Assembly: GCA_023257525.1 (NCBI GenBank)
Contig: JALRCB010000011.1
Span: 1 to 17,493, forward strand
DNA length: 17,493 nucleotides
Reading direction: 5' to 3'
Source: Candidatus Nanopelagicales bacterium
GTDB lineage: Bacteria; Actinomycetota; Actinomycetes; S36-B12; UBA5976
Translations under genes and position numbers: made by a program
Notes under the pieces: model-generated
Told to the model about the DNA's origin: nothing
Databases searched by the model: none
Seen by the model: the letters and a program-made list of their open reading frames with translations, nothing else
Shown here: in pieces, positions 1 through 6,507 of the stretch
Position numbering within the stretch: position 1 is the first letter of the stretch
Layout: each line of letters begins with the position of its first letter

Positions 1-240
1 AACGCAAACTTTAACTACCGCCTTTGCTGGTGGAGTTGATCGGAAATCACTATAGAACGTGAAAACTCCATATACTTCAGCGCGCGAAACGTTTGAGTTC
101 TTTGCAATGATGTCGAGCGCACTATCCGGAACATATCCAAGAAGTTCCTGCACAAGTTGCAACGAGCGCAAAACTGCAGACCCGTTTCCTTTGTAAGGTC
201 CCAAGAAGTTGAGAATGCTTTCTTCCGAGTAATTACTCAC
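1..240 (-). CDS. fdsG: NAD-dependent formate dehydrogenase gamma subunit, FdsG/NuoE-like (partial, runs off left edge)
   Basis: The reverse strand from GTG at 240 is open to the window edge (80 codons). The protein has the helical N-terminal region of the NuoE/24-kDa thioredoxin-like [2Fe-2S] family: a QELLGYVPDSALDIIA stretch (about residues 34-49), then SRAEVYGVFTFYSDFR (about 52-67), ending at VKVCV, where Cys79 would be the first cluster ligand. The TFY-x-DFR wording is more like FdsG of soluble NAD formate dehydrogenases than respiratory NuoE, although both belong to the same family. The GTG start is supported by GGAG 6 nt upstream (247-250) and an 8-bp overlap with the preceding gene's stop. 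It is the last visible gene of the leftward operon, so fdsB and fdsA probably follow outside the window. Family is fairly certain; formate dehydrogenase rather than complex I or hydrogenase rests on the C1 context. Confidence 0.8.
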   Translation of the reverse strand, partial: MSNYSEESILNFLGPYKGNGSAVLRSLQLVQELLGYVPDSALDIIAKNSNVSRAEVYGVFTFYSDFRSTPPAKAVVKVCV

Positions 241-826
241 TTGGCGCTCCAATTAGTTTTAACAGTTGTTCTTCTAGGTGTTGGTCTCCAACCTGAATGA
301 TTTCAAGTGGCAAACCAATTAAGTCAGCGGCATCTTTTGCTGCGGCTTCTAGTTCAAGAGTTTGATGTTGCGCAAGCCATAAAACTCTTTTGTAGGAATG
401 GAAGTAGTCATCTCGCAATTCTGGGTAACGATCTAAGCCCATTTCAGTCATAACACTTCGGCGAAAAGTCTTAACCAAGTAATCAGTGAATACATAAGTT
501 CCTGGAACGGCCTCGAACTCAGCTTTCATTTTTTCAGCAGTTGCAAACACGTCATAGCAATGATCGCCCGAAAGTCGAGACACTTGGTATTTATCGCAAA
601 GTGCATCAATTGCGCCGTAGGTACCACAATCTGCGTAAGCAATCGCAACTTGATCGTGTGTTGGCTGTAATTCCAAAATCATTTTTTCGACTTCAGGTGC
701 AATGCCTTCAGGGCGATTGTGCAGCAAAGGATTAATTGGCTCTATGCGCAATGTCAGATTTCGACGATCGGCAATTTCGTGCACGTGGGCTGCCAGTGCA
801 CCGCAGGCTATAACTGCAACGCTCAT
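233..826 (-). CDS. DUF1638 family protein of the corrinoid methyltransfer operon
   Basis: A 197-aa soluble protein with no signal peptide or membrane segment. It shows the DUF1638 (PF07796) pattern as I know it: an early cysteine (ACG, Cys8), ADCGTYG near residues 65-71, a GDHCYD segment with His89-Cys90, then PGTYVFTDYL and a GLDRYPELRDDYF-like stretch near the middle. These conserved Cys/His residues could bind a metal or corrinoid, but no activity is known to me. Members of this family often sit beside MttB-type methyltransferases and corrinoid proteins, which fits here. ATG overlaps the upstream stop in an ATGA junction, so translation is probably coupled; no strong ribosome site of its own was seen. 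Assignment to the family is by eye and fairly confident; function is unknown. Confidence 0.82.
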   Translation of the reverse strand: MSVAVIACGALAAHVHEIADRRNLTLRIEPINPLLHNRPEGIAPEVEKMILELQPTHDQVAIAYADCGTYGAIDALCDKYQVSRLSGDHCYDVFATAEKMKAEFEAVPGTYVFTDYLVKTFRRSVMTEMGLDRYPELRDDYFHSYKRVLWLAQHQTLELEAAAKDAADLIGLPLEIIQVGDQHLEEQLLKLIGAPSE

Positions 827-2691
827 GATGGAAGCGCCAGCTCCAGGAAGAATTTGTCATTGAAATCTGGGCGATCTGAAAGCTCTACATAATCAACTTC
901 ATCAAGCAAAGTTGTTGCGCCACTTCGTTCGGTGCTGGATAGAAGCACCATCTTTGCGCCTTCACCTGCGACGTTTCCAGCACTTACGATTCGCATCACT
1001 GGAAGCTTTGGAACGAGTCCAATGCCAATTGCCGATGCTGGTGACAGGTATGAACCAAATGAGCCAGCTAGTAAAACTTGCTGCACATCATCGTCAACTA
1101 GGCCTACTTCTTCTAGCAGCAAACGCCAACCGGTTGCAATCGAAGCTTTCGCGAATTGAAGTTCGCGAACATCGCGCTGCGACAAGTAAACCGTTGGTTC
1201 TTCGCCATCCCAATGCAATACAAAGATTCGATCTCCAGCTTCTCGAGTTAAAAGACGTGATGCGAGATGAGGGGCAACCTTCAAGGCTTCTTCATCTGTG
1301 ATGAATCTGCCAGAGTCGTCAATCAGCTTTGCTTTGTGCAATACATAAACGGCATCAACGAGACCAGAGCCACAGATACCAACTGGTGTGGCATCACCGA
1401 TCACACCTAGTTGAATTCCTTCGTCAGTAACTTGAACAACTTCAATAGCGCCATCTGCTGCACGCATGCCACAAGCAATGGAGGCAGCCTCAAATGCCGG
1501 ACCAGCTGGTGCGGCAGTTGTAAGGATTTGATCGCCATTGGAAAGTACGATTTCGCAGTTAGTGCCAACGTCAATAAGTAGTCGAACTCGCTTATCGCGA
1601 TCCATTCCAGTTGCCAACACGCCTGCAACGATGTCGCCACCAACATATGCGCCAAATGCTGGAAACAAGAAAACTCGCGCTGACGGCAGTAACTCGATAC
1701 CGACTTCAGCTGCCGTAAAGATTGGCCATTTCTGAGCTGCAGTAATGAACGGTGCAACACCTACTGGCTCTGGGTCTACCCCAAGCAAAATCTCAACCAT
1801 TGTTGCGTTTCCAGCTATTGCAATTTCATAAACCTGGTCTGCAGAAACTTCAGCTTCGGTGCAAACTTCAGCAATAAGTTCATTTAATGTGGCAAGGCCA
1901 GCAGTTTGCATCAAATCGGCTGCTAACGGATCCATCATGGTGGCTGAAATTCGTGAGATAACGTCGGCGCCAAATGGCTGCTGCTTATTCAGCATTGACT
2001 TAACTGCCATTGGAGTTCCAGTAACAAGGTCTAGCAGGGTTGCTACAACAGTTGTAGTTCCAAGGTCAATCCCGATTGCGTAGTTTTGCGCCGAGGTATC
2101 CCCTGGCTCGACAGCAATCAAAGCTTCATTCACTACAACTGCTGTTACTTTGAAATCGTTCTTGCGAAGAACAGTTGGAAGTGTCTTAAGTACTGCGAGA
2201 TCAGCCTCAAACTCTAAGTCATCCATAGCATCGCGCAAGCGATCAATGTCCGGACGCTGATCATGAAGGGTTGGTTCAACCAGCTCCACGTAACGTTTTT
2301 GAACTGCCGGTCGCAGAATTACTTGGCGGCCAACTCCAACTGTTGCCGCTTTTGGACGAGTCGAAAGCGGCGGAACATCAACCTTTAGGTTTCCATTTGC
2401 TCTTGCCACACAAGCCAAGCGCCAACCATCTTCAAGTTGTTCTGGACTGAATGCTCGAATGTCGAGGCGCGAAACCGGAACTTCACCCTCGATAACTTGG
2501 ATCTTGCACTTCTTGCAAGTTCCATGTCCACCACAGGTTGAATCAATTGCTAAACCGTTCCAAGAAGCTGCGTCAAAGACAGTGACACCAGGTGGCACGC
2601 GAACTTCAGTTCCACTTGGTGTGAACTGTAATTGAACGCGACCAAGTCCACTGACAGTTGTGTCGGACTTTGTGCTTTCTGTGTTTGGCAC
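823..2691 (-). CDS. RACo-type reductive activator of corrinoid protein ([2Fe-2S] ferredoxin plus ASKHA ATPase domain)
   Basis: 622 aa. The N-terminal ferredoxin domain (about 20-108) has plant-type [2Fe-2S] ligands Cys53, Cys59 and Cys62 (C-x5-C-x2-C) and Cys94. A linker leads to the C-terminal actin-like domain with the phosphate motif GIDLGTTT (207-214), the IAGNATM segment typical of RACo proteins (292-298), DVGTNCE in the second half and an LLAGSFGSYL element near the end. The family uses ATP to drive electron transfer to oxidised Co(II) corrinoid and return it to Co(I). The architecture is that of RACo/DUF4445 activators rather than methanogen RamA, which carries C-terminal 4Fe-4S clusters. 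The start is GTG with GAGAG about 6 nt upstream; the gap to the previous gene is 25 bp. The likely client is the corrinoid protein in the same operon. The electron donor is not evident. Confidence 0.9.
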   Translation of the reverse strand: MPNTESTKSDTTVSGLGRVQLQFTPSGTEVRVPPGVTVFDAASWNGLAIDSTCGGHGTCKKCKIQVIEGEVPVSRLDIRAFSPEQLEDGWRLACVARANGNLKVDVPPLSTRPKAATVGVGRQVILRPAVQKRYVELVEPTLHDQRPDIDRLRDAMDDLEFEADLAVLKTLPTVLRKNDFKVTAVVVNEALIAVEPGDTSAQNYAIGIDLGTTTVVATLLDLVTGTPMAVKSMLNKQQPFGADVISRISATMMDPLAADLMQTAGLATLNELIAEVCTEAEVSADQVYEIAIAGNATMVEILLGVDPEPVGVAPFITAAQKWPIFTAAEVGIELLPSARVFLFPAFGAYVGGDIVAGVLATGMDRDKRVRLLIDVGTNCEIVLSNGDQILTTAAPAGPAFEAASIACGMRAADGAIEVVQVTDEGIQLGVIGDATPVGICGSGLVDAVYVLHKAKLIDDSGRFITDEEALKVAPHLASRLLTREAGDRIFVLHWDGEEPTVYLSQRDVRELQFAKASIATGWRLLLEEVGLVDDDVQQVLLAGSFGSYLSPASAIGIGLVPKLPVMRIVSAGNVAGEGAKMVLLSSTERSGATTLLDEVDYVELSDRPDFNDKFFLELALPS

Positions 2692-2716
2692 GATTAATCT
2701 CTCGCTTAGTTAAAAA

Positions 2717-3568
2717 TTACGCTTCTTTGTTGGCACGGAAATTAGTGATCCAATTAGCGCCCCACTGGTCTAATCCGAGTAGAAGGTCTGCAGCGCGAAC
2801 GGCTTGCACAACTTCTGGCGTGCGGCCATCCATGATTGCCGAAGTAAGGCCCATTGACATTGCCATTGGCATGAACGCAGCATTTAAAGCGTGACGATTA
2901 GGAAGGCCGAATGAAACATTAGATGCACCAATCGACATGTTTAAGCCGTACTTTTCCTTGATCAAGTAAATAGTTTCAAGGGTATTCTTTACGTTCTCAG
3001 GATCTGCACCAACTGGCATGGCAAGTGGATCGATCAAAAGGTTATCTAATGAGATTCCTTCTTTTTCAACGCGTCGCACAATCTTTTCGACAATGACCAT
3101 GCGGTCCTTGGCAAGCATTGGGATTTCGACTTCATCGTTTGGAAGAGCCAGGATCGCAGCATCGTACTTCTTAACCAAAGGAAGGATGATGTCCATACGT
3201 TCGTCTTCACCAGTCATTGAGTTAACTAGTGCTTTTCCTTCATAAACTGCAAGGCCGGCATCAAGAGCTTCGATTACAGACGAGTCAATACAGATTGGAA
3301 GATCTGTTAGCGATTGAACTAGCTTGATGGCTCGGGCTAAAAGAGCTGGTTCATCAGTTAATGGCACACCCATGTTTACGTCAAGCATGTCGCAGCCACC
3401 AGCAACTTGGTCAGCTACGTCGATATTGATTGTGGATAGATCATCCGCGCGAAGCTTTTCCTGGAATAACTTGCGACCAGTTGGATTCAAACGTTCGCCA
3501 ATGATTACGAATGGTAAGTCGTGACCCATCGTTACGGTCTTGGTGGCGGAACTAAGCACTGTATGCAT
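2717..3568 (-). CDS. mtgA: Methyltetrahydrofolate:corrinoid methyltransferase, pterin-binding domain (MtgA-like)
   Basis: 283 aa, the usual size of a single pterin-binding TIM-barrel domain (AcsE/MtgA/MtvA/MetH-like). Visible motifs are GERLNPTG (24-31), CDMLDVNMG (59-67), ICIDSS (92-97), NSMTGE (116-121) and, later, IGASNVSFGLPNRH, which match the pterin pocket of MeTr enzymes. It moves a methyl group between a corrinoid protein and tetrahydrofolate; in this context the likely direction is methyl-cobalamin to THF. ATG at 3568 is preceded by AAAGGA. It overlaps the end of metF by 17 bp, so both are probably translated from one message. Dihydropteroate synthase shares the fold, but the SNVSFGLP segment and neighbours argue against it. 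The symbol is by analogy; substrate corrinoid is inferred. Confidence 0.88.
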   Translation of the reverse strand: MHTVLSSATKTVTMGHDLPFVIIGERLNPTGRKLFQEKLRADDLSTINIDVADQVAGGCDMLDVNMGVPLTDEPALLARAIKLVQSLTDLPICIDSSVIEALDAGLAVYEGKALVNSMTGEDERMDIILPLVKKYDAAILALPNDEVEIPMLAKDRMVIVEKIVRRVEKEGISLDNLLIDPLAMPVGADPENVKNTLETIYLIKEKYGLNMSIGASNVSFGLPNRHALNAAFMPMAMSMGLTSAIMDGRTPEVVQAVRAADLLLGLDQWGANWITNFRANKEA

Positions 3569-4508
3569 GGTCGTCCTTTACTTCGTTTGTGGTCGAGCTA
3601 TTAGCTGCTGTTTGGCGAACTCTGCCCAGATCTGTCATAAGTCTTTCTAGTGTCTCATCATTTCTAAAGTCAGTTAAATGCAGGCCTCGTACGCCTGGCT
3701 GAGCCAATGCATGCTGGGCGAATTCAAGGGTTTGTAAATACGCTTCTTCGGCTGGATCAGCTGCCATTTCTACGCGAGCAATTTGATCAGCAGGGACATC
3801 GATACCCGGCACACTGTTGTGCATAAAGTTCAATGGCCGAGCGCCCTTAACTAAAACTACGGTTGGAATGATTGCGATCTTTCCGGCAAGCCCAGCATCG
3901 CGAACTCCAGCACAGAATTTTTCTAGCCGATCTTGGTGGTAACAAATCTGTAGCTGTAGGAACTTTGCACCAGCTGCATATTTCTTAGCTACGCGTTGTA
4001 CTCGATATTCAAACGGCGGAGCACCAGGATTTTCAACTGCGCCAATAAACATGTGCGGAGCTGGATCAATCTTTCGTCCGGACATGTACTCCCCACGCTT
4101 GAGAGTTCCCATCAGGCGGACAAGTTGTGGGCCATCTGTATCAAAAACTCTGCGGGCTTCAGGTTCATCTCCAGCAGTTACATCGTCACCTGTGAGTGCC
4201 ACAAAGTTTTCTACACCGAACATCGAGGCGCCCATGATGTCGGCTTGTTGGGCTAGGCGATTCTTGTCGCGGCAGACAATCTGCAAAATTGGCTCTAAAC
4301 CAAGTTGCTTAATTGCAATTGCCGAAGCCACGTTTGAAACGTGTGCATGTGCAGCAGTGTTGTCTGTTGCATTAACACCGTCGAACCAACCACGGAACCG
4401 ATCTGCATACTTTTTTGCTTTTTCAAGTCCATTTCCATCGAGGGAATGAAATTCAGCAGTAAAAACAGTTTCAGTTGTATTCATCAACTTTTGCTCAAGA
4501 GTCGACAT
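3552..4508 (-). CDS. metF: 5,10-methylenetetrahydrofolate reductase, MetF family
   Basis: 318 aa flavin-dependent TIM-barrel MTHFR. The N-terminal TAEFHS segment carries the family's early Glu, followed by VSNVASAIAIKQLGLEPILQIVCRDKNR (about 57-84 by eye) and FVALTGDD, the usual substrate and FAD-binding stretches, then PGAPPFEYRVQRVAKKYAAGAKFLQLQ. The enzyme interconverts methylene-THF and methyl-THF; here oxidation of methyl-THF is the likely physiological direction. The start overlaps the metV stop by one base (TAATG) with AAGGAG at 4519-4524 (reverse strand). Its partner is probably the small Cys-rich MetV encoded immediately before it. A biosynthetic methionine role is possible, but operon position between the corrinoid protein and MtgA-like genes favours C1 oxidation. 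Confidence 0.9.
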   Translation of the reverse strand: MSTLEQKLMNTTETVFTAEFHSLDGNGLEKAKKYADRFRGWFDGVNATDNTAAHAHVSNVASAIAIKQLGLEPILQIVCRDKNRLAQQADIMGASMFGVENFVALTGDDVTAGDEPEARRVFDTDGPQLVRLMGTLKRGEYMSGRKIDPAPHMFIGAVENPGAPPFEYRVQRVAKKYAAGAKFLQLQICYHQDRLEKFCAGVRDAGLAGKIAIIPTVVLVKGARPLNFMHNSVPGIDVPADQIARVEMAADPAEEAYLQTLEFAQHALAQPGVRGLHLTDFRNDETLERLMTDLGRVRQTAANSSTTNEVKDDHAYSA

Positions 4509-4906
4509 TAATGATCAACTCCTTGCGCAACAGATTCATCAGTTGTGTTCTTCCAACCAGCTGGAGTCCAGCGATCCCGCTTAGTGAAGAAGTTCTTCCA
4601 AGAAGAAGTTCCCTTTAAGCGGTTATCAACTGGCGGACGCAAATGGTTGTATTCGTCCTTCCAAGATGACGGCAATGGCCAATCCTGCGTGCGGTCATAA
4701 GCCTTTAGCCAAACACATTTCATCTCTGGCTTAACCTCACAATGACCGTTTTCGCGCACGCCACCACATGGACCATTGCGCAATGTTTTTGGACAATTCA
4801 TTGGGCAAGTCATACCCGTTGAGTGCAAAACACATTGCCCACAGTCTTGGCAACCCCAAACGGGTCCCTTGACTACGTGCTCAATGGTGGCGATGAAGGT
4901 TGTCAT
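4508..4906 (-). CDS. metV: MetV-like Cys-rich partner of methylenetetrahydrofolate reductase (MTHFR_C domain)
   Basis: 132 aa. Eight cysteines lie in the pattern C19-x2-C22-x2-C25, C34-x3-C38, C47, C56, C64, within the phrases CQDCGQC, TGMTCPMNCPK, NGPCGGVR and HCEVKPEMKCVW. This is the signature of the MTHFR_C / MetV domain (PF12225) known from acetogens, where MetV pairs with MetF and carries a metal or iron-sulfur site. The rest is short and hydrophilic. Here it is a stand-alone gene directly before metF with a one-base overlap, supporting a MetFV complex. It follows the corrinoid protein gene by 8 bp; the ribosome site is weak, so translational coupling is likely. In an aerobic actinobacterial setting it could link methyl-THF oxidation to an acceptor other than NAD(P); that is inference. 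Confidence 0.87.
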   Translation of the reverse strand: MTTFIATIEHVVKGPVWGCQDCGQCVLHSTGMTCPMNCPKTLRNGPCGGVRENGHCEVKPEMKCVWLKAYDRTQDWPLPSSWKDEYNHLRPPVDNRLKGTSSWKNFFTKRDRWTPAGWKNTTDESVAQGVDH

Positions 4907-4914
4907 GTTGGTAT

Positions 4915-5571
4915 TTACTGGCCACGCTTAACGGCAATTAGTTCCTTAGCCTTGCGAACTGCAGTTGAAGCATCTGCTGCATAACCATCTGCGCCAACAA
5001 CGTCTGCGTATTCCTGGGTAACTGGAGCTCCACCAACCATGATGATTACGTCATCGCGCATACCAGCCTTGGTAATTTCATGGATATTTACCTTGAACAT
5101 AGGCATTGTGGTTGTTAGGAATGCGGACATACCAACAACGTCTGGCTGATGTTCCTTGATTGCATCAATGAACTTCTCAGGTGCGCACTGAACACCAATA
5201 TCAATAACTTGGAAGCCAGCGCCTTCAAGCATGATATTTACAAGGTTCTTGCCAATGTCGTGAACGTCACCCTTAACAGTTCCCATCAGGAATGTTCCTA
5301 CGGTCTCAGCACCAGTGTCTGCCAGTAGCGGACGAAGCACATCTAATGCGCCACTCATGGCACGGCCAGCAATCAACATCTCTGGAACGAAGTAGTCGCC
5401 GCGCTCGAAACGTGCGCCAACTTCTTCAAGTGACGGAATCAATGCATCGAACAGGATTGAGTCAGGAGTTAACCCAGCATCAAGTCCCATGTGGGTTAGC
5501 TCAAGTACGCGAGGTGCATTGCCTTCCATGGTCCGTTCGTACATTTCCTTTAGGATTTCGTCGGGTGTCAT
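4915..5571 (-). CDS. mtgC: Corrinoid (B12-binding) protein of methylamine/betaine methyltransferase type
   Basis: 218 aa, the usual length of MtaC/MttC/MtgC-type corrinoid proteins. Residues about 1-88 form the helical cap domain (B12-binding_2), with GDYFVPEMLIAGRAM at 58-72. The Rossmann-like B12 domain holds the DxHxxG motif at 102-107 (GDVHDIGKN), His104 being the lower cobalt ligand, SAFLTTTM near 149-156 and the GG of GGAPVT at 180-181. It shuttles the methyl group between the substrate methyltransferase and the MtgA-like enzyme. ATG overlaps the iclR stop (ATGA) and has a strong AAGAAGGAG site. The cognate substrate methyltransferase is the MttB-family gene on the other side of the divergent promoter region. 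Family is certain; the betaine-specific name is inferred. Confidence 0.93.
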   Translation of the reverse strand: MTPDEILKEMYERTMEGNAPRVLELTHMGLDAGLTPDSILFDALIPSLEEVGARFERGDYFVPEMLIAGRAMSGALDVLRPLLADTGAETVGTFLMGTVKGDVHDIGKNLVNIMLEGAGFQVIDIGVQCAPEKFIDAIKEHQPDVVGMSAFLTTTMPMFKVNIHEITKAGMRDDVIIMVGGAPVTQEYADVVGADGYAADASTAVRKAKELIAVKRGQ

Positions 5572-6335
5572 GCCGCTCCTTCTTGTTGTAAGCCTTGCAC
5601 TTGGTTTAATTCTCGACGCATAAGTTGGGCGATGTGCAATTCATCGCCTGGCGTAATTCTCTCAGCCGGACCACTAACTGACAAAGCCGCAATTGCCTTA
5701 CCGTTTGCACCTAGAACTGGAATTGCAACGGCAATCAGACCTTGTTCAAGCTCATTACGAATAACGGCATAACCAACTTCGCGAGCTTTTCGAATGTGCT
5801 GATCAAGTAGAGCAAAATCTGTGATTGTTTCCGTAGTGCGCGGCGCCAAAGTGCTCGGTACGGTAGCTCCTCCGAAAGCAATTAACACTTTGCCGGCTGC
5901 TGAGCAATGCGATGGCACGCTTTCGCCTACCCAGTTACGGCTTCCTAATAGATAGGAGCCTTCAACCTGGGCTATGTTGTCGATACCGTTATGTCCGGTT
6001 ACCGCAAGGCTGACAGTTTCGTGCGTAATGTCAGCAATGCGTTCCATTGCTGGAGTTAAAGAACCAATCAATGCCGTGTAAGCGCCGCCGCGAACCGCGA
6101 ACTGGTTTAGAACCGGACCTGCTTCAAAGCCGCCAACTGTGCTTCTGGCCAAAAGTCCGCTTCGTTCCAAGGCGCTGAGAATTCGAGAAGTTGTTCCCTT
6201 AGCAAGGCCTGTGGCCGCAACTAATTCGCTTAAAGTTTGTGGATCTTCCGAATTAATAACGCGGATCAAAAGGTCACAGGCGCGATCGATGGATTGCGTT
6301 CCAGTTATTGGCTTTTCGCCTAACTCTTTGCTCAT
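5568..6335 (-). CDS. IclR-family transcriptional regulator, first gene of the leftward C1 operon
   Basis: 255 aa with the standard IclR layout: a winged helix-turn-helix at about 14-75 (SELVAATGLAKGTTSRILSA is the recognition region) and a C-terminal effector-binding domain from about 85, including PSHCSAAGKVLIAF (141-154) and the GLIAVAIPV and ALSVSGPAERI segments. Being the first gene of the operon, with an ATGA overlap to the corrinoid protein gene, it likely controls its own unit and perhaps the divergent mttB-fhs unit. The start ATG has an unusually strong upstream GGGGGAGG. The effector is unknown; a betaine or a demethylated product is a reasonable guess. The inverted repeats at 6371-6413 are candidate operators. 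Confidence 0.93.
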   Translation of the reverse strand: MSKELGEKPITGTQSIDRACDLLIRVINSEDPQTLSELVAATGLAKGTTSRILSALERSGLLARSTVGGFEAGPVLNQFAVRGGAYTALIGSLTPAMERIADITHETVSLAVTGHNGIDNIAQVEGSYLLGSRNWVGESVPSHCSAAGKVLIAFGGATVPSTLAPRTTETITDFALLDQHIRKAREVGYAVIRNELEQGLIAVAIPVLGANGKAIAALSVSGPAERITPGDELHIAQLMRRELNQVQGLQQEGAA

Positions 6336-6370
6336 TACGCCTCCCCCTATATAGAGGTCAAATCTCGATC

Positions 6371-6392
6371 TGAAGCTTTCGAAAAAGTTTCA
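6371..6392. promoter_or_regulatory. Inverted repeat, candidate IclR operator (site 1)
   Basis: TGAAGCTTT-CGAA-AAAGTTTCA has 9-bp arms with one mismatch. It sits between the divergent iclR and mttB-family genes. Both this site and the next are preceded by, or begin within, the direct repeat CGATCTG (6366-6372 and 6393-6399). The outer half-sites TGAAGC and GTTTCA resemble those of site 2. Binding by the adjacent IclR protein is inferred. Confidence 0.5.
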
Positions 6393-6397
6393 CGATC

Positions 6398-6413
6398 TGG
6401 AACCTATGTTCCA
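6398..6413. promoter_or_regulatory. Perfect inverted repeat TGGAAC-N4-GTTCCA, candidate IclR operator (site 2)
   Basis: Perfect 6-bp arms with a 4-bp spacer. The outer TGGAA...TTCCA is the same as in the E. coli IclR operator consensus as I remember it, though spacing differs. It lies 62 bp from the start of the leftward iclR gene and 94 bp from the rightward methyltransferase gene, where one regulator could act on both promoters. Confidence 0.6.
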
Positions 6414-6450
6414 CATCGTACGCTAACATATCGGGTATTCGTCATGTCTT

Positions 6451-6486
6451 TTGATGAAAAATTTGAACCTGTTATCTATGTAGATA
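6451..6486 (+). promoter_or_regulatory. Weak promoter candidate and palindrome upstream of the MttB-family gene
   Basis: TTGATG (6451-6456), 16-bp spacer, TATCTA (6473-6478) is a possible sigma70-type promoter, but the -10 match is poor. The -10 lies in an inverted repeat, TATCTA-TG-TAGATA (6473-6486), that could be another operator or a short 5' hairpin. The ribosome site AGGAG follows, 6 nt before the ATG at 6508. I found no convincing core promoter for the leftward operon in this 172-bp region. Confidence 0.3.
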
Positions 6487-6507
6487 GCCGCACAACAGGA
6501 GCCCGTT

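Noticed and set aside
912..1301. Open frames antisense to the corrinoid activator and similar long antisense frames elsewhere (for example 8994-9386, 12938-13444)
   Set aside because: They lie opposite well-supported genes, have no recognisable domains or ribosome sites, and are typical shadow frames.
6336..6362. TATATA at 6348-6353 as the -10 box for the leftward iclR operon
   Set aside because: It lies only 12 bp before the ATG, so the transcript would start inside the ribosome site, and the only nearby TTGACC is 3 bp away, far too close for a -35.
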